From contig DASXZE010000062.1 of assembly GCA_036502105.1 (NCBI GenBank), positions 1 to 64,000 on the forward strand: 64,000 nucleotides of DNA, written 5' to 3'. Below, one piece after another: positions 35,913 through 44,779 of the stretch. Position 1 is the first letter of the stretch, and every line of letters starts with the position of its first letter. Origin of the DNA: Angelobacter sp036502105. GTDB taxonomy: Bacteria; Acidobacteriota; Terriglobia; Terriglobales; Acidobacteriaceae. The translations under genes were made by a program, and so were the position numbers. Below the pieces are notes generated by a model. It saw only the letters and a list, made by a program, of their open reading frames with translations. It was not told the DNA's origin and made no database searches.

Positions 35913-37127
35913 TTATCCTTTTACCGCACCCACGGTGAATCCGGCAATAAATCGATCCAGGAACAGGTTGTAAACCAACGCAACCGGCAAACTCGCCGTC
36001 AGGCAAGCCGCCATCAAAGAACCCCAGAAGTAAACATCGCCTCGCACAAGAAAGATCGGAATACCCACGCCGACCATCTGGTTCGACTCGGGCGAGATAA
36101 AGGTCAGAGCATAAACAAATTCCTGCGTGACCAGCGTGAAGGTAAAAATTACAACGGTAAGAATTCCAGAGAGAGAAATCGGAACCACCATTTTGACGAA
36201 CGCGCCAAACCGGGTCAGCCCATCCACCATGGCAGCATCTTCCAGTTCCCTGGGGATCGACTTGAAAAAGCCCATCAGCAGCCAGATGGAAAATGGCACT
36301 GTCACGCTGGGATACACCAGCACCAGCGACCAGATTGTGTCCTGCAGCCCCAGAACAGCCACCACACGCGACAGTGGAATAAAGAGCAGTGTTGGCGGCA
36401 CAAGATACGTCAGGAAGATGGCGATGCCCAGCCGTTCCCCCCAGCGGCCAGTAAGCCGCGCCAGTGAGTAAGCTGCCGGCAAAGACAGTAATAACGTGAT
36501 GATCACCACGATTACGCCTACCAGCGCCGTATTGCCCAGCCAGCGGACAAAATCAGTCTCAAAGAAAAGCAGCCGCAGGTTTTCAAGCGTTGGCGGAAGA
36601 TTGAAGATGAATGGATTATTATCCATCGCGTACAGGTCAATGTTGCGCTTGAACGTGGCAATTACCATCCAGTAAAACGGAAACGCCAGCAGGGTGGTGA
36701 AAACCGTGAGAACCAGCGCCTTGACCGTGGGGGGCCAGGGATTCAATCCGCCAAAGACGCGCTTTATGCCGGGAGATTGCAAATACCACAACAGCCCCGC
36801 AGCAATGCCTATTTCTACGATAAGAATGCCTGAGAGCCGATATTGCGATTGGCGCAACGCATACAAAAATAGCGCCATCACGCAGCCAATCACATCTGAC
36901 ACCAGTAAGAAAAAGAGCAGGACGCGCGCGCCGTTGTATAGCTTCCAAAGTCCGCCCGCGATAAACAGGAAGGTCAACACCGCAACGATCTTGCCGGTGA
37001 TGGCCAGCCCGCCAGAATGGTGCAGCAGCAGTTGCACCAAAAGCGCCAATGCTGAAACCAGCAAAAGCACGCTGATCACGGTCAGGCCGAGAGGTCGTTT
37101 CGTTTCTGCCGTTTGAATTTCCGACAT
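35913..37127 (-). CDS. Carbohydrate ABC transporter permease (MalG type) with N-terminal membrane extension
   Basis: The product has 404 residues, against about 270-300 usual for this family. The last 280 residues are a standard MalG-type permease: FPFYWMVIATFKRNIDLYAM, LLLSLPAAYSLARLTGRWG, and the EAA coupling loop EDAAMVDGLTRFGAFVKMVV. The first 115 residues form about four extra membrane helices (LTVISVLLLVSALALLVQLL to EIGIAAGLLWYLQSPGIKRV), which look like a separate small membrane domain fused in frame. Its ATG/TAA overlaps the MalF-type gene by 1 nt. With its neighbours it makes an inner-membrane sugar importer; the last gene of the operon. Confidence 0.9.
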   Translation of the reverse strand: MSEIQTAETKRPLGLTVISVLLLVSALALLVQLLLHHSGGLAITGKIVAVLTFLFIAGGLWKLYNGARVLLFFLLVSDVIGCVMALFLYALRQSQYRLSGILIVEIGIAAGLLWYLQSPGIKRVFGGLNPWPPTVKALVLTVFTTLLAFPFYWMVIATFKRNIDLYAMDNNPFIFNLPPTLENLRLLFFETDFVRWLGNTALVGVIVVIITLLLSLPAAYSLARLTGRWGERLGIAIFLTYLVPPTLLFIPLSRVVAVLGLQDTIWSLVLVYPSVTVPFSIWLLMGFFKSIPRELEDAAMVDGLTRFGAFVKMVVPISLSGILTVVIFTFTLVTQEFVYALTFISPESNQMVGVGIPIFLVRGDVYFWGSLMAACLTASLPVALVYNLFLDRFIAGFTVGAVKG

Positions 37128-38041
37128 TAGTTGACCTCCGCACGATGCGCCACGCGCAGCATCCCGTAGGCAATCACGATTAATACTGGCACAAGAAAGA
37201 CAGAGATGGCCGCGCCTGCCGCCAGATCACTGCCTTGAATTCCCTGGCTGAATGCCAGATTAGGCAGCGTCTGCGTTGAATCATAGGGACCGCCGTTGGT
37301 CAGAATGTAAACCACCGTCATGTCAGTAAAAGTAAAAATGGTGCCAAACAGGACGGCCACACTCAGAATCGGGACCATCATGGGCAGGCTGATCTGGAAC
37401 AGCGTGCGCCAAAAGCCTGCACCGTCAATCGAGGCAGCTTCAGGAATTTCTTTGGGAATGGCTGTTCTACCCGCCAGCAGAATGACAGTAGAGAACGGAA
37501 TCAGCCGCCAGCAATGAACCAGAATCACTGACGCCATGGCCAGCTTCTCTTCACCCAGCCACATGGGAGGCGTGAAGCGATTCACAAATCCCAGCCAGAT
37601 CAGAACCCAGGTAATCACGCTGTAAATGGAATCAAGAATCCATTTCCAGCCGATTGTCCCCAATGAAACCGGGGCTACCCATGGCAGCAAAATGAGAAAG
37701 CGCACCAGACCGCGTCCGCGAAATGGTTTCTCCAGCGCAATCGAGAGAATGCTAGAGCACACCAGCACAATGATCTGTGCACTGATCGTAAAGATGATGG
37801 AATTCTTTATTGCCTGCTTAAAGCTGGGGCTTTGCAGGATGCTGCGAAAGTTTTCCAGCCCTACAAAATGCAGCGCATTGCTGCCAATACGCGCATCACT
37901 GAAGGCATAAAAAATAGCCATGCAAAAAGGCGCGCCAATCAGCAGAACGATATACAGCACCGCTGGACTGAACATGGCAATCCCCAGCATGGGGCTTTGC
38001 GCAGGGCCGGCAGATTTGATTTTGGCTGTGCCTACTGCCAT
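37127..38041 (-). CDS. Carbohydrate ABC transporter permease (MalF/UgpA type)
   Basis: The product has 304 residues and six membrane segments. Recognisable are MFSPAVLYIVLLIGAPFCMA, FVGLENFRSILQSPSFKQAI, WVAPVSLGTIGWKWI and the EAA loop EIPEAASIDGAGFWRTLFQI. It forms the permease dimer with the next gene. The start overlaps the ATPase gene by 10 nt and GAGGG precedes the ATG. Sugar unknown; trehalose, maltose and glycerol-phosphate systems all share this architecture. Confidence 0.94.
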   Translation of the reverse strand: MAVGTAKIKSAGPAQSPMLGIAMFSPAVLYIVLLIGAPFCMAIFYAFSDARIGSNALHFVGLENFRSILQSPSFKQAIKNSIIFTISAQIIVLVCSSILSIALEKPFRGRGLVRFLILLPWVAPVSLGTIGWKWILDSIYSVITWVLIWLGFVNRFTPPMWLGEEKLAMASVILVHCWRLIPFSTVILLAGRTAIPKEIPEAASIDGAGFWRTLFQISLPMMVPILSVAVLFGTIFTFTDMTVVYILTNGGPYDSTQTLPNLAFSQGIQGSDLAAGAAISVFLVPVLIVIAYGMLRVAHRAEVN

Positions 38042-39072
38042 GCAATCGCCCTCGCTGGAACTTTCTTCTGTGTAGCAGCATCAAAAAACTTTAGCTGCTG
38101 TTGCGGGACGGCAAAATCATACGTTACGCCAACTTCGTAACTGTGGCCCAGCAGCAGGCGCGCAATTACTTTCTTGCCGTCGGCTTTGCCGCCCATCAGA
38201 AGGCCAGAGAGAATAAATTCTGCGCCCAGATATTCCACGTTTTCCACGCGGAATTTGAACGGAACCTTGTCAGTTTCTTTGATGTCTTCCGCCAGTCGGA
38301 AATGTTCCGGACGGAAACCCACGGTGACGTCGCCATATTCAATCAGGTTCATGGGCGGTGACCCCAGAAACGTCGCTACAAACGTGTCTGCCGGATCGTC
38401 ATAGACTTCTTTTGGTGTACCCAGCTGCCGCACCAGGCCCTTGTTGAGCACCATGATGCGATCGCCCATGGCCATGGCTTCCACCTGGTCATGTGTTACG
38501 TAAATTGTGGTGGTCTTCACGCGACGATGAAACCGTTCCAGCTCTTCGCGCGCCGAAAGACGCAGCTTTGCATCGAGATTGGAGAGAGGCTCATCCAGCA
38601 GAAAAACCTCAGGCTCGCGGACAATGGCGCGCGCCAGCGCCACGCGCTGCCGTTCACCCCCAGAAAGCTCACGGGGCTTCCGCTGCAAATATCCGCTGAT
38701 CCCCAGCAAAGACGCGGCCCATTCCACCTTTTCTTTGTGCAGGTTTTTAGGGACGTTCTGTGCCTTCAGGGGAAAAGCAATGTTGTTATAAACAGAAAGA
38801 TGCGGATACAAGGCGTAACTCTGAAAGACCATGGCAATGCGGCGCTCACGCGGCGTGAGATCGTTCACCACCCTGCCACCAATCAGGATTTCGCCGGAAG
38901 TAGCTTGCTCCAGTCCGGCGATCATCCGCAAAAGAGTGGTCTTCCCGGAGCCCGAAGGCCCCAGGAAAACCATAAATTCGCCTTCGCGAATTACCAGATC
39001 AACTTCGTTAACTGCTCCGAGCTCTCCTTGTTTAAATACCTTGGTCAGTTTCCGGGTTTCAACAACCGCCAT
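38032..39072 (-). CDS. Carbohydrate ABC transporter ATP-binding protein (MalK/UgpC type)
   Basis: The product has 346 residues. Walker A GPSGSGKTTLLRMI (about 38-51), Q-loop VFQSYALYPHLSVYNN, signature LSGGERQRVALARAIVREP, Walker B VFLLDEPLSNLDAKL and the H-switch TIYVTHDQVEAM are all intact. A C-terminal TOBE-type regulatory domain follows (VGFRPEHFRLAED). It powers the two adjacent permeases. Fifteen nucleotides separate it from the binding-protein gene upstream. Confidence 0.95.
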   Translation of the reverse strand: MAVVETRKLTKVFKQGELGAVNEVDLVIREGEFMVFLGPSGSGKTTLLRMIAGLEQATSGEILIGGRVVNDLTPRERRIAMVFQSYALYPHLSVYNNIAFPLKAQNVPKNLHKEKVEWAASLLGISGYLQRKPRELSGGERQRVALARAIVREPEVFLLDEPLSNLDAKLRLSAREELERFHRRVKTTTIYVTHDQVEAMAMGDRIMVLNKGLVRQLGTPKEVYDDPADTFVATFLGSPPMNLIEYGDVTVGFRPEHFRLAEDIKETDKVPFKFRVENVEYLGAEFILSGLLMGGKADGKKVIARLLLGHSYEVGVTYDFAVPQQQLKFFDAATQKKVPARAIAWQ

Positions 39073-39087
39073 TCGGTCCCCTCGTTT

Positions 39088-40434
39088 TTATTTCATTCTG
39101 TCAAAGATTCGCTGATATTCAGCGTGCGCCGTCTTTGCCGCGTCCTCAGCCGACACTTTGCCCTGCGCTACAGTGGCAAACATCGTGGGAAGCGTATAGC
39201 TCTTAAACGCCTGATCAATGGCAGCCGATGCGTATCCCGGATAGCCTACGTTCGTCGCCCAATCCAGCACGTCTCCCAGCACCTTGTACTTGTTGGAAGG
39301 AGTTGCCCGCGGATCGTCTGCGATTTCCTTCTGCAAGTTCGGAACAGTGGATGGGAAGCACGGGAAATTATAGAACTGCCCAGCCACAAATCCGTCATGG
39401 AAGGCATCAAGATAATCGATCAGAAATTGCTGCGCGCCGTCTTTATTGTCAGCAAACTCCCATATTACATAGCAGTTCATTACGTGCTCTGCCGCAATGC
39501 GGCGCACTGGGCCTTTCAACGCCCGGCTGAGCATGATGTTCTTGTCGATCGGCATCTTCTCCCGCTCAGCCTGACGTGTGATGGAGATGGCGTTCGCCAC
39601 ATAAGAAACCTTGCCTGCCAGCATTGCCTGATTGTTGGAAGGAGGCGTCCAGGTGAAAACTTCCGGTGTCTCCGCCTCTTCGTACAATGCTTTCATGAAT
39701 TTCAGGGCTTCCACGGTGTTCTTGGAGTTCAGAACAACTTTGCCGTCGGGATCCTGTTCTGCTCCGCCAAAGGACCACAACAGAGCACGCATGGCCATGC
39801 TGGTATCGAGTTCCTGGGCCAGTCCAATGCCGCACGGATTGCCAAATTTGTCTTTGATCATCTTGGCGCCTTTGCGCAGATCATCAAATGTGTCCGGCCC
39901 ATTCGGGAAGCCTACTTGCGACCATAAATCCAAACGCCAGTTGCCCGGATCTGGAGCGTAAGAATCAGAGAACGCGTAATACTTTTTCGTCTTCGGATTG
40001 AAAGTGGATTTGTGTGCCAGATCGATTTTTTTGCCGTGCTTCTTTTCCACTTCCTGGTACACGTGCGACATATCGATGACCTGGTTCTCATACGCTGCTG
40101 GCGGCGAGAGGAACATAAAAAGATCGTGGCCTTTTTTGGCCTGTGCCTCTGAAGCTGCCCTGGTATTCAGGTCAACCAGGTTGATGTTATCCACTACAAC
40201 GTTTGTATTGTGCTTGTCGCCCCATTCCTTGGCGAATTTCTTGTTGAACCATTCGTCATAGGCAGGAACAAAATGGCTCCATTGCAGGATCTTGAGCGTC
40301 TTTTGTTGTGCTAAGGCGCGCTGCGGAAACAGGAATGCAGGCCCCAGCGCTCCGGCAGCGATTCCACCCGCTCCGGCAAATTTAATGAAATCTCTGCGAC
40401 TAACTCCCTTACCCTTTTTTTCTTTATCGCTCAT
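39088..40434 (-). CDS. Extracellular sugar-binding protein of ABC importer, Tat-exported
   Basis: The product has 448 residues. The N terminus has a twin-arginine signal (SRRDFIKFAGAGGIAAGALG) ending in AQRALAQQ-like sequence near residue 42, so it is folded before export. The mature part is a family-1-type solute-binding protein (KILQWSHFVPAYDEWFNKKF; VSYVANAISITRQAE). A strong GAGGAGGG lies 5 nt before the ATG. It is first of a four-gene importer operon (binding protein, ATPase, two permeases). It starts 75 nt after the acetyl-CoA synthetase stop and might share its transcript. The ligand is not evident. Confidence 0.92.
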   Translation of the reverse strand: MSDKEKKGKGVSRRDFIKFAGAGGIAAGALGPAFLFPQRALAQQKTLKILQWSHFVPAYDEWFNKKFAKEWGDKHNTNVVVDNINLVDLNTRAASEAQAKKGHDLFMFLSPPAAYENQVIDMSHVYQEVEKKHGKKIDLAHKSTFNPKTKKYYAFSDSYAPDPGNWRLDLWSQVGFPNGPDTFDDLRKGAKMIKDKFGNPCGIGLAQELDTSMAMRALLWSFGGAEQDPDGKVVLNSKNTVEALKFMKALYEEAETPEVFTWTPPSNNQAMLAGKVSYVANAISITRQAEREKMPIDKNIMLSRALKGPVRRIAAEHVMNCYVIWEFADNKDGAQQFLIDYLDAFHDGFVAGQFYNFPCFPSTVPNLQKEIADDPRATPSNKYKVLGDVLDWATNVGYPGYASAAIDQAFKSYTLPTMFATVAQGKVSAEDAAKTAHAEYQRIFDRMK

Positions 40435-40509
40435 TCATTCCCTCCTCAAGGTGTTTCAGCAACTTTTCAATTTGCGTGCGCACAAACTAAAACACAGCGT
40501 TCTTTCCAG

Positions 40510-42636
40510 CTACCGCTCTTCCCCAAAATTCTTTACATCTTCCGGCACATCTTTTTTTACGACCGGCTTGTCGCCCTGAACCATCACCCGTATCTGCTCC
40601 ACCACGTCTGGATTTGCGAGCGTGGTCACGTCGCCGGTATCCATCTGATTGGAAATCGCAGACAGCACGCGGCGCATAATTTTACCCGAACGTGTTTTGG
40701 GCATGTCTGGAACTACATGGACTTTCCGCGGCCGTGCAATCTTGCCGATCTGGTGTTCAATGGCCTTGATCACGCTTTCCTGCACCGCCGCCGCATTCTG
40801 TACACCTGGCTTCAGCGACACATACACTTCAGGCACACGGCCTTTCACTTCATCGACTACCGGAATTACCGCAGCTTCAGCCACTTCATTCACGGTAAGG
40901 CAGGCTGATTCCAGTTCCTTGGTACCCAGACGATGGCCCGCTACGTTGATCACATCATCCACGCGGCCCAGAATTCTAAAGTACCCATCAGGAGACTGTA
41001 CAGCGCCGTCACCCGCGAAATACGGCCAATCACGCCAGTCTTTGCTCTTGGGATTCTTGTTGTACTTTTTGTAGTACTGTTCCACAAAGCGATCACGATT
41101 CCCGTAAATCGTCTGGAAGATTCCCGGCCAGGGATTTCGGATACAGATGTTCCCTGCCTTGCCCGAGCCGCCTTTTACTTCCTTGCCTTCTTCGTCAAAG
41201 ATCACGGGATAAATGCCCGGCAATGCTGGCCCCGCGCTGCCCGGCTTCATGGGATCGATGGCCGGCTTGGTACTGATGAGAAAACCGCCAGTCTCGGTTT
41301 GCCACCACGTGTCGACGATTACGGCTTCGCCCTTGCCAACAACTTCGTGGTACCACTTCCAGACTTCCGGCTCAATCGGCTCACCTACGGTCGTCATGTG
41401 CTTGAAGTGGTAATCGTATTTTGCCGGCTCGTCAGGGCCGGTCTTGCGTAGCATGCGGATCGCCGTGGGCGATGTGTGGAAGATATTTACTTCCAGCCGC
41501 TTGGCTACACGCCATGGCCGGCCTGCGTCAGGATAATTCGGCGCGCCTTCATACAAAACGCTGGTGGCTGCCAGAGCCAGCGGCCCATAGACGATATATG
41601 AGTGTCCGGTAATCCAGCCGATATCGGCCATGCACCAGTAAACGTCGGTCGGGTGAATGTCCTGAATGTATTTGGAAGTGCCCGCTGCGTAAGAGAGATA
41701 TCCGCCGGTACCGTGCTGGCAGCCCTTGGGTCTGCCCGTGGTGCCGCTGGTGTACATGAGGAAGAGCGGCGCTTCTGATGGCATCGCGACGGGCTCAACT
41801 TTGTGCCCTGCATATTTCTTGAGCACGTCTTCCACAAAGAAATCGCGGCCTGTGACCATCGGCGTTTTGGAATGATATTTTCCCGCCTCGCGGTGCCAGA
41901 CCAGAACTTTCTCAATTGCCTGGCCTTCTTTCTTTGCCGTGGTCACAGCCACATCAGCTTTTTCCTTGTGATCGGTCATCGCTCCGCTGCGATAGTAACC
42001 GTCAATGGTAACCAGGACTTTGCTGCCGGAATCGGCGGCGCGCATTCCACACGCTTCTCCACTGAATCCGCCAAAAACCACGGAATGCACCAATCCCAGC
42101 CGCGCGCAGGCCAGCATCGTGATTGGCAACTCAGGAACAACCGGCATGTGAATGGTGACGCGGTCTCCAGTTTTCAAACCGCAGAAATCGCGCAGTAGGG
42201 CCGCCATTTCATTCACCCGGTAATACAGTTCCTGATACGTAATGGAAACCGGCGGCACGTCTTCCGGCTCTCCCACAAAAATCAGGGCGGCTTTATTGCG
42301 GTGCTTTTCCAGGTGGCGATCCACGCAGTTGTAGCAGGCGTTGAGCTTGCCTCCGGCGTACCACTTCCAGAAAGGGGCGTCGCTTGTATCGAGCGTGGTG
42401 TGCCAATACGTGTCCCAGCTCAGGAGTTCGGCATATTCGCGATAGCATTCGGGGAAGTTTTTTTCGCTGAAGCGTTCGTTGATGGCGGGATCGGTGAGAA
42501 GGGCCTGGCCTACGAATAAGGAACTCGGGTAATAATATTGCTCTTCCTTCCAATGGACGGCTATTTGCGCCTCGGTCAATCCCGTATCTTGTTCCTGATC
42601 TTGTTGTTGTTCCTTCATCACGCGAGCGTCAGCCAT
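40510..42636 (-). CDS. acs: Acetyl-CoA synthetase (AMP-forming)
   Basis: The product has 708 residues, about 50 longer than typical, the excess being a Q/E/D-rich N-terminal leader. It activates acetate to acetyl-CoA through acetyl-AMP. Visible motifs: FWKWYAGGKLNACYNCVDRH, A3 LMYTSGTTGRPKGCQHGTGG (about 312-331), DTWWQTETGG (A5), YFRILGRVDDVINVAGHRLG (A8 hinge), and PKTRSGKIMRRVLSAI near the C terminus with the lysine acetylated in other Acs proteins. GAGG precedes the ATG. The upstream MHS symporter may supply the organic acid. Confidence 0.97.
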   Translation of the reverse strand: MADARVMKEQQQDQEQDTGLTEAQIAVHWKEEQYYYPSSLFVGQALLTDPAINERFSEKNFPECYREYAELLSWDTYWHTTLDTSDAPFWKWYAGGKLNACYNCVDRHLEKHRNKAALIFVGEPEDVPPVSITYQELYYRVNEMAALLRDFCGLKTGDRVTIHMPVVPELPITMLACARLGLVHSVVFGGFSGEACGMRAADSGSKVLVTIDGYYRSGAMTDHKEKADVAVTTAKKEGQAIEKVLVWHREAGKYHSKTPMVTGRDFFVEDVLKKYAGHKVEPVAMPSEAPLFLMYTSGTTGRPKGCQHGTGGYLSYAAGTSKYIQDIHPTDVYWCMADIGWITGHSYIVYGPLALAATSVLYEGAPNYPDAGRPWRVAKRLEVNIFHTSPTAIRMLRKTGPDEPAKYDYHFKHMTTVGEPIEPEVWKWYHEVVGKGEAVIVDTWWQTETGGFLISTKPAIDPMKPGSAGPALPGIYPVIFDEEGKEVKGGSGKAGNICIRNPWPGIFQTIYGNRDRFVEQYYKKYNKNPKSKDWRDWPYFAGDGAVQSPDGYFRILGRVDDVINVAGHRLGTKELESACLTVNEVAEAAVIPVVDEVKGRVPEVYVSLKPGVQNAAAVQESVIKAIEHQIGKIARPRKVHVVPDMPKTRSGKIMRRVLSAISNQMDTGDVTTLANPDVVEQIRVMVQGDKPVVKKDVPEDVKNFGEER

Positions 42637-42712
42637 GGCCTAAAACCTCTTGATTTAAAAATCGAATCGCGCAAACTGGCAACGGCCCGCAAGGATGGGC
42701 CTGAATTGGTTA

Positions 42713-42737
42713 GCGGGTGGCAACGACTGCCACCCGC
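42713..42737 (-). other. 10-bp perfect stem-loop between MHS symporter and acs
   Basis: GCGGGTGGCA (42713-42722) and TGCCACCCGC (42728-42737) pair around a 5-nt loop. It lies about 60 nt after the symporter stop and 75 nt before the acs start. There is no U-tract on either strand, so it is more likely an mRNA-stabilising or attenuating hairpin than a classical terminator. Confidence 0.6.
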
Positions 42738-42795
42738 CAGTCCGAAACAGAATTATCCTACACCCAGATAGTGATTCGTGCGCAAGCAGAGTGAA

Positions 42796-44289
42796 TCACT
42801 TCCTTGGTGCAGCACTGTCAGAAACTTCCTGCCAGATCTTAACGTTCCGCGAATCCTTGAGGGCAATGCTGCCAATTACGAACGTGATAGCAGCAATCGT
42901 GATGGGGTAATAGAGACCGTCAAATGGGTTGCCCGTGGCTGCTGGAATCCAGACGCAGACCAGCGGCACGAGTCCTCCAAAGACGCCATTACCGATGTGA
43001 TACGGCAATGAAAGCGCGCTATAGCGGATTTTGGCCGGGAATGATTCCACCAGGAACGCCGCGATTGGCCCGTAAACCATGGTGACAAAAACTACCTGAA
43101 GGAAAATGAGCCACATCAGCTTGTTTTTATCAGCGCCCGTGGCAACGGGGGCAGTTACAAGTTTGCCAGTAGCATCTGGGGTTTGCGGCGTTAGTACCGT
43201 GGCACCAGTCACCTTGTTCTTGGTGGCATCCACGTGGACCACATTATTTCCAGCCGCACGCTGCATGGCAGGATAAATACCAATCTCAGTTCCCGGAACG
43301 CGATAGCTCACGGCGGCAAGAATCAATCCTGCCATAATGATCTTCTTGCGGCCGATTTTGTCAGAGAGCCAGCCAAATAACACAAAGAGAGGCATACCCA
43401 GCAAAAGGGCTTTGGCGACGATAATGTTTGCATCGCGCGCCGGAACCTTCAGCATTGCTGTCATAAAGAACAGAGCAAAGAATTGCCCTGTGTACCAAAC
43501 CACGCCCTGGCCTGCCGTCGCGCCGAATAATGTGATCAGGAAGCGCTTGAAATTCTCAGGCACGGTAAAAGCTTCCTTCAGAGGAGCCGCTGAGGTCATA
43601 CCAGTGGTCTTGATCTGCTGGAAAATGGGAGACTCCTTCATCTGTAGCCGGATGTACAAGGAAATCAGCACCAGGACGAGTGAAGCCAGAAATGGAATAC
43701 GCCAGCCCCAGTCTTTGAAGGCTGCGTCGCTCATCTGGCTCTGGGTTCCCAGGATGACGGCAATTGAAACAAACAAACCGAGTGTGGCCGTGATCTGAAT
43801 AAAGCTGGTATAAAAACCACGTTTACTGTCAGGAACATGTTCGGCTACATAAACTGCGGCTCCACCGTATTCGCCACCCAGCGCCAAGCCTTGCAACACG
43901 CGCAATAGAATCAAAATGATCGGAGAGAACCAACCTGCTGTCGCAAAGCTGGGAAGTGCTCCCACCAGAGCGGTAGCGCCGCCCATGATTACCAATGTGA
44001 CGATAAAAGCATATTTGCGGCCTGTGATATCACCAATACGTCCGAAGAAAAGCGCGCCAAAGGGACGCACCATAAAGCCCACAGCGAACGTGGCTAAATA
44101 GGCGATATACGCAAACAGTTCATTGCCGGGTGGATAAAACTTAGGCGCCAGGTATGCAGCCAACGTGCCAAAAATGTAGAAGTCGTACCACTCGATCATG
44201 GTTCCGACGGAGGAAGCGAGAATCACGCTCCAAATCTTGGAAGTAGATATCTGGTCCGATGAAGTCACCGGCACTGCAACACTAGACAT
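42796..44289 (-). CDS. MFS transporter of the metabolite:H+ symporter (MHS) family
   Basis: The product has 497 residues and 12 membrane segments. The MHS signature is clear: GTMIEWYDFYIFGTLAAYLA (TM1), GFMVRPFGALFFGRIGDITG (TM2-3), LQGLALGGEYGGAAVYVAEH (TM4-5). Members import citrate, ketoglutarate, proline/betaine, shikimate or short acids. A periplasmic insertion of about 60 residues (about 330-385, with VVHVDATKNKVTGATVLTPQ) lies between TM9 and TM10. CAGGAGGG is 6 nt before the ATG. Its position upstream of acs suggests a monocarboxylate such as acetate, but that is inference from context. Confidence 0.9.
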   Translation of the reverse strand: MSSVAVPVTSSDQISTSKIWSVILASSVGTMIEWYDFYIFGTLAAYLAPKFYPPGNELFAYIAYLATFAVGFMVRPFGALFFGRIGDITGRKYAFIVTLVIMGGATALVGALPSFATAGWFSPIILILLRVLQGLALGGEYGGAAVYVAEHVPDSKRGFYTSFIQITATLGLFVSIAVILGTQSQMSDAAFKDWGWRIPFLASLVLVLISLYIRLQMKESPIFQQIKTTGMTSAAPLKEAFTVPENFKRFLITLFGATAGQGVVWYTGQFFALFFMTAMLKVPARDANIIVAKALLLGMPLFVLFGWLSDKIGRKKIIMAGLILAAVSYRVPGTEIGIYPAMQRAAGNNVVHVDATKNKVTGATVLTPQTPDATGKLVTAPVATGADKNKLMWLIFLQVVFVTMVYGPIAAFLVESFPAKIRYSALSLPYHIGNGVFGGLVPLVCVWIPAATGNPFDGLYYPITIAAITFVIGSIALKDSRNVKIWQEVSDSAAPRK

Positions 44290-44779
44290 ACGGCCCTCCT
44301 GAAGAAGATCCAGGCCGGCCCGACCTGGTCTCTGTAATGTTGAGCTGTCTTTGACGCATCAAAACCATACATAATGCCGTTTTCAAATATGAAACTCGCC
44401 CTCAAGCGCATCTAAGAAAATGACTTGCACCCTCCTTAAGCTCCGTGGAGGAAGAGTTCGGGCCCTGGAGACAGAGTCTCTGTCCGGCGCACAAGCTGGG
44501 CAAAGAGCGATTGTCTGTTTGGCAACCTAGGGTAGTCGGATTACCGCAGATGTCAAGGGGAAATGAAAGAGTGAACACGAAGCGTCCACGGCTGGCATCT
44601 AAATCCATGCTCCAGAACGAAAATTTGAAGGCTTAGCAAAACAATACTTGTGGATTTTGGCTCCACAGGAATATTATTGCTGCCTTCGTGTTGTTGCCAG
44701 TCATGTTGCTATCTTAAAAAAACTTAGTCTCGCCGCGCGGGGTCGCAGACTGCCTACAAATTGAGGAGGAGGAAAACAA
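44290..44779. other. Divergent promoter region of the MHS symporter and the amino-acid ABC importer
   Basis: There is no gene I can support in this 490-bp interval; two opposing frames of about 63-68 codons near 44,400-44,640 have no ribosome-binding site or recognisable product. A perfect 15-bp palindrome, GACAGAGTCTCTGTC (44470-44484), is a candidate regulator site. The importer end has GAGGAGGAGG, a strong ribosome-binding site, just before the ATG at 44780. Confidence 0.6.

Noticed and set aside
38491..39927. 478-codon plus-strand frame opposite the sugar ABC genes
   Set aside because: Long but antisense to the ATPase and binding-protein genes, which carry unmistakable motifs; composition is atypical.
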